Made by a program: the position numbers and the translations under genes | Assembly: GCF_021654285.1 (NCBI RefSeq) | Contig: NZ_JAKFZS010000015.1 | Span: 87,183-151,182, forward strand | Direction of reading: 5' to 3' | Length of the DNA: 64,000 bases | Source: Pseudoalteromonas luteoviolacea | GTDB taxonomy: Bacteria; Pseudomonadota; Gammaproteobacteria; Enterobacterales; Alteromonadaceae | The notes under the pieces: model-generated | What the model was told of the DNA's origin: nothing | The model's input: the letters and a program-made list of their open reading frames with translations, nothing else | Database searches by the model: none | In this document: positions 53,061 through 59,879 of the stretch, piece by piece | Position numbering within the stretch: the first letter of the stretch is position 1 | How the letters are laid out: every line of letters begins with the position of its first letter

Positions 53061-55346
53061 ATGTCAGATCATGGTATTGAGTCTTCGCAACAGCCTGTAT
53101 TTGAGCAATTAGAATATGCCAACTTGAGATCAGCCCCACAATCATGCCAAATTGACAAAACGAAAAAGTATGGTGAATTTCGCAGGGCCTTTGATGCAGA
53201 TATATGGCCAATCTCTTTGTCTGAACAATTTGTCGACGAGTGGCATAACCAAGCTTGGCTAAAAGTATACGCAGAGTCTATTTTAGCTTGGTTACATGAC
53301 TTAGAAGATAATGAATTAGTAGATGCATCGAAGCCGCTCTATGTGTGCCAAGTAGGGGCGTGTAGTTATAAGTTTGGGTTGTCATTGCTACATAAACTGA
53401 AACAGGGCTGCGCTGAGCAAGGTCTACAGCACATACATTTATGCTTATTACTGCATACTCAAAGTAAGCAAGAACAAGTGCTCTTGAGTCAACACCCTGA
53501 CTTTAAATTCTTTAATGAGCAAGATAGCGCAGTGATTATTGACTGGGGGATCACCTCATCCATTTCAGCATTGCCCCAAAAGGCTATTTGTGGGACGCAT
53601 ATCGATTTTGCAAGCAATCCAGCTATTTTGATTGCTAATGGTACGTTATCTCAGCTCGCGCAATCGCTTTACCATGTTCATTATCATGAGGTTTACAGAG
53701 CAGATGTAGCACGCGTGTACGAAAGTCAGGTAAATATTGATACCAGAATGAATCAGGCAGATACGTGCTTTGAGTTGCCATTTTTACAGCAAATGAAGAG
53801 CAAAGTGGCAAACAAGGGTACTCAAGATAATGAGCGTATAGAGATCGTTTACCAATGGAGCAAGGTGAATTTAGATGATGAAAGCAGCTATTATGGTTCG
53901 CAATTATCTAAGCGCATAAAGCAGTTACTGGAGTATCAAAGCTCAAAAGGAAACAGTGAAGTGATTGCGGTGCCTGTGCAAGCCGCGCAAGTGATTAAAG
54001 CCATTGAATCTTCGTTTAAGAAGGGGATACTTGGGCTGTTCAGCGATCACACGAACGATCAAAAGGGGTTAAAGTTATCTAACAGTATTAATGTGGTGGG
54101 TATGGCTTTACCCATTGACTTTATGAGTATAAATCAATTGCTTTGTGAAGACTTAAGTATGCAAAGTGGTAGATTATCAAACGATGAGACCGGCTGTGTG
54201 ATGGTTTTGTCTGAAAAAGACTCTAGCCAGTTTAATTATGCAAGGCATGCATTTGATACTAGCTGCGCAAACGAGCAACCAAAGGCAAGATCGCAAATAC
54301 TGCAAAGCTTAGAGAGTGCAACTGCCGCTTTATCAGATGCTCAAATCCGTGCTTTTATTGTGCAAATGGATCACGATGTAAAAGTACTTAAATTATTTCT
54401 ACCTCGCTTACGCAAAGAAGGTGTGCCTGTTAAGTATCGTTTAGCTTGGTGCAAACTTCTCTCTGAGATATGGGACAACTACATTGCTAATCTTGAAAGT
54501 GAGTCTTTTGCCTTTGAACTTGGCCTGTTAGCCGTTGAATTAAGCCATTGGCCTTTAGCTAAAAGTTGCATGCTGATGTGTATGGAAGTTAATGGACCAA
54601 ATACGGTGTGTTTGCATAACTTGGCACTGGTAGCATGGATGACTGGTGAGCTTGACATCGCGCTGCAAAGCATTGATTTAGCCTTAGCCATGAGTGAAGA
54701 CAAAATACAACTTGAACAGCTAAAAGGTGAGTTTTTACATTATCAACAGCGTTGTAAGAAGTTACTTTGGTATGACAATGAATATCAAAGTACAGTTCTG
54801 GAAAACAGAGCACTTAAACTACTTCCCTTGGGCGAGCACCAATTAGTTGAGTTTTATACTCAATATAGCAATCAGAATATTGCTGAGCGATTAAGAAGCA
54901 TAAAGTTAGAGAGCCTAGAGCAGTTAAAACAGTTATGGCCAACCTGGCAAGCTCAAGGGGATAGTGCTCAAAAAGCTCATTTCGCCATGGTGCATGGTGA
55001 ATTCGGACTCGTTGGTGGGGTGGTTTTTGACTTTTATGATATCGATGACGCGTCACGTGTTGATAGTTCAGAAAAAACAAAAAATCGATATGCGCACTTG
55101 TCATTTTGGGTGGGTGAAGATTATCAACATAAAGGTTTGGGAACGCTGGGTGTTAATTTAGCGATAGAACAAATTCGTTCTATAGCTCATAAGCTTAATA
55201 TTACTTATATTAAAACCTCAGCTTGGTGCCACAATATACCGTCTCGAAAAATTTTAAAAAAAGAGGGGTTTATTGAGCTGCCTGATGCTCAAGGTATTGG
55301 TGTTGAGAAGGAAGTTTTCTATGAGCTTTATTTTAATGGGGTGTGA
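53061..55346 (+). CDS. Multidomain protein with methyltransferase-like N-terminus, TPRs and GNAT
   Basis: The 761-residue protein has an N-terminal Rossmann-like segment (LYVCQVGACSYKFGLSLL, similar to a degenerate SAM motif I). Middle helical repeats include a TPR-like stretch (AVELSHWPLAKSCMLMCMEV, then TVCLHNLALVAWMTGELDIA). The C-terminal GNAT acetyltransferase (about 600-761) has LSFWVGEDYQHKGLGTLGVN and NIPSRKILKKEGF. AGGAAG precedes the ATG. GNAT assignment is firm; the methyltransferase reading is tentative. Within a fibre cluster it may modify particle proteins, but this is inference. Confidence 0.68.
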   Translation: MSDHGIESSQQPVFEQLEYANLRSAPQSCQIDKTKKYGEFRRAFDADIWPISLSEQFVDEWHNQAWLKVYAESILAWLHDLEDNELVDASKPLYVCQVGACSYKFGLSLLHKLKQGCAEQGLQHIHLCLLLHTQSKQEQVLLSQHPDFKFFNEQDSAVIIDWGITSSISALPQKAICGTHIDFASNPAILIANGTLSQLAQSLYHVHYHEVYRADVARVYESQVNIDTRMNQADTCFELPFLQQMKSKVANKGTQDNERIEIVYQWSKVNLDDESSYYGSQLSKRIKQLLEYQSSKGNSEVIAVPVQAAQVIKAIESSFKKGILGLFSDHTNDQKGLKLSNSINVVGMALPIDFMSINQLLCEDLSMQSGRLSNDETGCVMVLSEKDSSQFNYARHAFDTSCANEQPKARSQILQSLESATAALSDAQIRAFIVQMDHDVKVLKLFLPRLRKEGVPVKYRLAWCKLLSEIWDNYIANLESESFAFELGLLAVELSHWPLAKSCMLMCMEVNGPNTVCLHNLALVAWMTGELDIALQSIDLALAMSEDKIQLEQLKGEFLHYQQRCKKLLWYDNEYQSTVLENRALKLLPLGEHQLVEFYTQYSNQNIAERLRSIKLESLEQLKQLWPTWQAQGDSAQKAHFAMVHGEFGLVGGVVFDFYDIDDASRVDSSEKTKNRYAHLSFWVGEDYQHKGLGTLGVNLAIEQIRSIAHKLNITYIKTSAWCHNIPSRKILKKEGFIELPDAQGIGVEKEVFYELYFNGV

Positions 55347-55457
55347 TATTTTTTAATATTTAAATTATAAAGTAAAATATAATAATTATAAATTTTATTC
55401 TAAGGTTCATCTTTTTTAAAGGTGATTTAAACCAAGATCAATGCAAGGAGATCTTAT

Positions 55458-55754
55458 ATGAAAGATAGCTACAAAAATTATGACGATGGCCAGTTAATAA
55501 AGTCGTTAGCTGAGGATGAAAGTACGCAGATTTTACCTCAACCTACTTATCATACGTCAGGGCAGTATGTTGATAGTAAAAGTAAGTTGAGGTTATTTGG
55601 GGTGTCCAACCCGTCTGGTTGTGCTGTGTATTATCAATCATCTAAAGCGACTGAACGCCATCTACATGAAATCGGAACTAATAAAGGTGGTAGCATTTTT
55701 AGTGGCCTTAAACAGCAACATAAATCAGATTCAGAGAATAAATATCTGAATTAG
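55458..55754 (+). CDS. Small hypothetical protein sharing an N-terminal motif with the next gene
   Basis: The 98-residue protein has a good AAGGAG site. Residues about 26-55 (ILPQPTYHTSGQYVDS, KLRLFG) align with residues 18-42 of the 233-residue protein downstream (NLPSTYKKSKTGKYAL, RLLLYS). The rest is not recognised. It may be a loading/adaptor module or a shortened paralogue. Confidence 0.55.
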   Translation: MKDSYKNYDDGQLIKSLAEDESTQILPQPTYHTSGQYVDSKSKLRLFGVSNPSGCAVYYQSSKATERHLHEIGTNKGGSIFSGLKQQHKSDSENKYLN

Positions 55755-55896
55755 AAAATTAACTTTCATTTATAATGCCATTACCATAAGACTCTCTCCC
55801 ACCTTTTCCGGTTTTTATAATTTTGATTTTATTTGTGAGTGACTTTTTAAAGTTAATCACATGTTCTGTTGTAATTAAATTAAACTGGAGAAAAAT

Positions 55897-56598
55897 ATGT
55901 TTTCTAAGAAAAGTACAGGTGCGAAAAAAAGCAAGCCTGTTAAAAACTTGCCGAGCACTTATAAAAAAAGTAAGACGGGGAAATATGCATTAACAAGTCA
56001 AAATCGGTTACTGCTTTACTCAAAACCAACGAGCCCGGCATTAGTACCTGCAAAAATGTTTAGCCATTTTACCAATACTTATGCTGATTATAGCGAGCAT
56101 TGGAAAAGCAATGGGGGCAACAAACAACTAGGTATTTACAAAACAGATTGTGGTAAATATGCAAGGCTGCTGAGGTCAAAAACCACTAAAAAAGAGAAAG
56201 ATAAAGTAATAAAAGATAGCAAGCAGGCTAAAACTAAGCCTCAAGTGGGTGATACATATTATATTTCGCCACGGACTAAGACACAGCCAACATTCAGTGC
56301 TTTGACTTCAGGTTGGGCTGTTGAAGATCCTGTTAGTGACTTAAATGCAAAGATTAAAAAGCATGCTACAAACTTTCATGTCGCCACTGTGGTTGCAAAT
56401 GATGGCAGTACGATTATTACCTCCGAGGTCAATGCTGCTTTTCAAAACAATACAACGCCTTGGTTTTCGATGTATGAAGGAGGTATGGGTTTTTATAAAA
56501 CCTTTAGACTGGAATACAGCAATCTTGCTAAAGATAAAAAAAGTGGCAAGTGGAAAGTAACCCAGCCCCCGATAATTCAAAGGCAAAGTATTAAATAA
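55897..56598 (+). CDS. Candidate effector with Cys-His-Glu/Asn pattern (papain-like?)
   Basis: The 233-residue protein has a basic, low-complexity N-terminus and a C-terminal region with TDCGKYARLL (Cys85), NFHVATVVANDGSTIITSEV (His161, Glu177, Asn179) and PWFSMYEGG. The Cys...HxxxVV...E/N order recalls papain-like hydrolases. I recall similar C-terminal segments (FH-A-VVA, TLENY, WYFxMYG) in DUF4157 proteins of eCIS loci. It has a strong GGAG ribosome site and lies upstream of pne1/mif1-like genes. Cargo toxin is a hypothesis; no activity can be read directly. Confidence 0.5.
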   Translation: MFSKKSTGAKKSKPVKNLPSTYKKSKTGKYALTSQNRLLLYSKPTSPALVPAKMFSHFTNTYADYSEHWKSNGGNKQLGIYKTDCGKYARLLRSKTTKKEKDKVIKDSKQAKTKPQVGDTYYISPRTKTQPTFSALTSGWAVEDPVSDLNAKIKKHATNFHVATVVANDGSTIITSEVNAAFQNNTTPWFSMYEGGMGFYKTFRLEYSNLAKDKKSGKWKVTQPPIIQRQSIK

Positions 56599-56662
56599 TG
56601 AACTTAATCAGTGGTATTTTCAAAAAAAATAATTTTTAAAAACTAACTTTTGGAAAGAAATA

Positions 56663-57274
56663 ATGCAGACTTTTAAAGATAAATATGATTCAGAAAACTC
56701 ACCAAGAGATGTAATGGTTGGGGATATTATGAATAACCAGCATTTGAAAGGTCTTAAAGATGACCAGATTCAAATCAAGAAATCTCCTACGAATAAGGCC
56801 GAAGTATTAAGAAATGCGTGGAGTGCTGGATACATTGGCGCAAAAAGAGAAAATAATCCTAGTGTGGTTAATAGTGTGATACAGATTAATAGGAATGATT
56901 TAATTGAGAGTTTACACAATAATCAAGCAAACCATGTAATAGAGTGGAAAAAGCACTCTAAGCTGACAACGGATGCGCAATTAACTTACTTGGGAATGAG
57001 TAATAAAGATTTGAAAGGAAATAATACGGATAAAAGGCTTTTATCTGTTGGTGAGCCAATCACTGAGTTCAGTGTGGTATCAATAATAGATCCAATGAAA
57101 ATTAATCATTTAGAAAGCACTAATACGTTACAAAAGAACCCCACTCATGCAAATTATTGGTATGCGAAATGGACTGGAAGTGAAATTGAAACAAGTGGTG
57201 ACTTAGATGGTGCAAGTTGGGATGAGATATCCGCAGCAGCAGATAAGGGGATCCAAGGAGATAACCCACCCTAA
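56663..57274 (+). CDS. Hypothetical protein in effector region
   Basis: The 203-residue protein starts MQTFKDKYDSENSPRDVMVG behind GGAAAG, 64 bases after the candidate effector. It has segments RNAWSAGYIGAKREN, VIQINRNDLIESL and LLSVGEPITEFSVVSIIDP. No family, signal peptide or helix is recognised. Its distance from the previous gene suggests a shared transcript; it could be a second cargo or a partner. Confidence 0.55.
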   Translation: MQTFKDKYDSENSPRDVMVGDIMNNQHLKGLKDDQIQIKKSPTNKAEVLRNAWSAGYIGAKRENNPSVVNSVIQINRNDLIESLHNNQANHVIEWKKHSKLTTDAQLTYLGMSNKDLKGNNTDKRLLSVGEPITEFSVVSIIDPMKINHLESTNTLQKNPTHANYWYAKWTGSEIETSGDLDGASWDEISAAADKGIQGDNPP

Positions 57275-57658
57275 CCGAATTAATTAAACCACAGCGTATA
57301 AAAAGGGACTCATATAGAGACCAGTTAAAGAGTCGCATGCTTTTTTATTCGGAGGGGATAAATACATGGGTAAAACTTTTGACCACGGGCGTATATAGCT
57401 ATTAGAGCAAAATAAACTGCTAAGCGGTCAAGACTAATCACTCTTTTTTGGATTTTAAGGAAATAGCATATAAGCACTGGCTGCACTTCACTCTAACTAC
57501 CTACGCCGAACCATAGGGTTATTTAAAGTCATATGATTGTGGTTGAGTGTAATAGAGAGTAATACTTTTTTGTCTGGTTATTGCTAAATTTAAGGCTCAC
57601 TCAATACTGAGTGGGCCCTAAACTTGGGCAATATGAACAGACAAAAGGAGCACATATT
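57275..57658 (+). other. Leader-like gap before the 127-residue protein
   Basis: The 384-base gap contains a GGAGGGG site followed by a ten-codon ORF (MGKTFDHGRI, ATG at 57366), likely chance or a leader peptide. It also holds a ten-base hairpin at 57594-57617 (stem CACTCA/TGAGTG extended by GGCT/GGCC) just before the next ribosome site. No larger gene is present. Confidence 0.4.
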
Positions 57659-58042
57659 ATGTCTAATGAAAATTGGGTACTTAAAACATTTACTAGCGGA
57701 CATCAGATAGACAACATCGGTACTGTACAGGCTTTTTTAAACACGGAGCTGAACGGCGCACAAAGAGCAGTATGTAAAATTGCTTACTCTGATTACCATA
57801 CTGGAGATGCCAGTGTTTTTGTGATGTACCCGACAGATGTAAGCAAAGTAGATTGCTTAACTTCGTTCAATTTGTTTGAACAACATACGGTAAATAACAG
57901 CCACGACTCAGAAACGTTAGCACAAGAAATTGTTAAGTTTTTAAACGCGTTACCAAGTGCGCAGGCTAACAGTGCGCGTGTTGCTGCATCCGATGCAAAA
58001 AGCAACCCTGCGACATTGACACTTTGGTACCCTAAAGCTTAA
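57659..58042 (+). CDS. Small protein upstream of Pne1-like/Mif1-like effectors
   Basis: The 127-residue protein begins MSNENWVLKTFTSGHQIDN after AAAAGGAG; the frame reaches back to 57611 without support. I recognise no domain. From memory, the MAC locus has a small gene immediately before the effector genes that is needed for Mif1 function, possibly as a loading factor, and this gene occupies that place. Both the identity and role are inference. Confidence 0.6.
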   Translation: MSNENWVLKTFTSGHQIDNIGTVQAFLNTELNGAQRAVCKIAYSDYHTGDASVFVMYPTDVSKVDCLTSFNLFEQHTVNNSHDSETLAQEIVKFLNALPSAQANSARVAASDAKSNPATLTLWYPKA

Positions 58043-58088
58043 TGATTGACTAAGTTTTGGCAGTTTTAATTATCAAGCGCCTCATGCC

Positions 58089-58129
58089 CATTTTGCTACA
58101 GAGCCCATCATATTCTCTGTAGCAAAATG
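58089..58129 (+). terminator. Fifteen-base-pair hairpin between small gene and pne1-like gene
   Basis: CATTTTGCTACAGAG pairs perfectly with CTCTGTAGCAAAATG across an eleven-base loop. It shares the TTGCTACA/TGTAGCAA core with the hairpin at 47427. No T-run follows directly, so it may act as an RNA structure or attenuator rather than a full terminator. Confidence 0.65.
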
Positions 58130-58273
58130 TATGTATTCAAACGTAACAGTCCAAACTCCAAATCTAGTCAGCTTTTGTATAGACCTTGATCATTTCTATT
58201 TGAAGGTCTGTTCAAACTCACTTCGCATAACACAATTCAGACACTAATTTACTCCACAAGAAGGCGACGCATC

Positions 58274-59767
58274 ATGATGTCAAATATGGACTCTACATAC
58301 TCGGTTGATAGGCAAGAACAGAAGCAAAGAGATAAAGCGTTTCGACAGCAAAGGTATCGGTCAGATGAGGAGTCGCCTCGTTATAGGGAGCGCAGTCCCA
58401 TTCGTCGTCCAGCCTTTGAAATTGCACGCACCAGTTCCAATATGAGTGTTCAAGATGAAGAAGATATTGAGACAATTGTACTTGATGACCTAGATTACGT
58501 GGAGTCTATATCTCAGGATGAATATGACAGCTTCATTCCAATTTTGGATCAGTATTCAGCGGATTTAACCTCTACTGAGAAAGTGGAAGAAGCCATTGAG
58601 GTGATAGGTAGTAGTTACTTTGATGTCTTATTGGATCCTGAGCAAGTTCAAGAAGTGGCGCAATATTATTATCAAGTTGTTGGCGCTAGGCTAAGCCATA
58701 TTTACAAACTGCTCCTTCCTGAAAGTCGCAATGTGGATTTTGCATTTAGTGCGATTAATGAGGTTGCTCTAGCTGAGATGCCTGGTGCGCATCTAATCCA
58801 AAATTTTGCCTATCAATATAATCCATCTGTGATAGGTGCGACATTTTCAATTAATCCTGCATGGAATATTGCAATACCGGCTGGTGGCAGTGAAGAAAGA
58901 GTGCGAGAAACCACCGGAGCAGACTCAATAAATGATACAAAAATCAGGTTTTTTGCAGCAAAAGATTTTAAGTATAAAGATGCATCTGGCAAAGATGTTA
59001 CGATCAATACGATTGTGGGGGATAAGGTTGAAGCACGGTTATCCCGTCTAGCACCACGGGGTGAGTCGGCTGAGGTCAATGCCGATCAAAGTGATTTGAT
59101 GAAAAACGTGCTTGTTTACAACAATAACGGAAATAACGCCAATGAAAAAGGGTGGATCCGTGGCCATCTCCTTAACGATAATTTAGGGGGGTCTGCACTG
59201 AAATTCAATTTATACCCGATCACAGGTTCTGCCAATAAAGAGCATCATTCTCGGGTGGAGTCGCATGTTAAAAACCTCGTAGAAGCAGGTTATATCGTCG
59301 AATATAAAGTGGAGGTTGTACCAACAGTTCCCGCACCTCATCAAAAAGAAACAGCACCCGGATATAAGAGTGGCGCAGCGCCCAAAGCAAATTTGCTCTG
59401 CTCAGTAAAAGTACTGAGTGACACCAGCACAGATACGGCCAGTAGCTACCACCCAGAAGGGTCATTCTCAGTGACCATTACGTCTGAATACAAAACCAAA
59501 CATGCCTCATCGGGGGATGTGTCGACTTTAAAAGCGTTTGCAAATAAAGCCGTTAAAAGTAAAGACAATACGGTTGATAGCAAAGCTTATATGCGACCAT
59601 GGACAAGTAAAAAAGGGCTTACTAAACCGCTGGGCTTATCTCATAAAGATGATAAGCATATTCGAGATAAAGATTATAAAGATTGGACTGACAAACAAAA
59701 AAATAGCAAGTTCTGGACTTGGGATCAGACTCGCATTGATGCACTTAAAACTGCGCTAAAAGGCTAA
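58274..59767 (+). CDS. pne1: Pne1-like nuclease effector of a MAC-type injection system
   Basis: The 497-residue protein has an acidic/Arg-rich N-terminal 100 residues. About residues 295-355 hold a DNA/RNA non-specific endonuclease signature: GWIRGHLLNDNLGGSA with the likely catalytic His, NLYPITGSANKEHHSRVE, and IVEYKVEVV. The same GHLLNDNLGG-type motif occurs in eCIS-linked toxins. Published MAC work (recalled) describes Pne1, a nuclease that kills eukaryotic cells, encoded next to mif1; size and order fit. AAGG precedes two adjacent ATGs (58274, 58277). Confidence 0.75.
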   Translation: MMSNMDSTYSVDRQEQKQRDKAFRQQRYRSDEESPRYRERSPIRRPAFEIARTSSNMSVQDEEDIETIVLDDLDYVESISQDEYDSFIPILDQYSADLTSTEKVEEAIEVIGSSYFDVLLDPEQVQEVAQYYYQVVGARLSHIYKLLLPESRNVDFAFSAINEVALAEMPGAHLIQNFAYQYNPSVIGATFSINPAWNIAIPAGGSEERVRETTGADSINDTKIRFFAAKDFKYKDASGKDVTINTIVGDKVEARLSRLAPRGESAEVNADQSDLMKNVLVYNNNGNNANEKGWIRGHLLNDNLGGSALKFNLYPITGSANKEHHSRVESHVKNLVEAGYIVEYKVEVVPTVPAPHQKETAPGYKSGAAPKANLLCSVKVLSDTSTDTASSYHPEGSFSVTITSEYKTKHASSGDVSTLKAFANKAVKSKDNTVDSKAYMRPWTSKKGLTKPLGLSHKDDKHIRDKDYKDWTDKQKNSKFWTWDQTRIDALKTALKG

Positions 59768-59879
59768 ACCTTCCCCATTTATATTCTAGATAGCTGCTTC
59801 ACTCATGCACTTGTGCTTCTAATCAGTACCTCTTTCAAGTTTCTATTATTTACACACGCAACAATAGGAAATTATTGAT

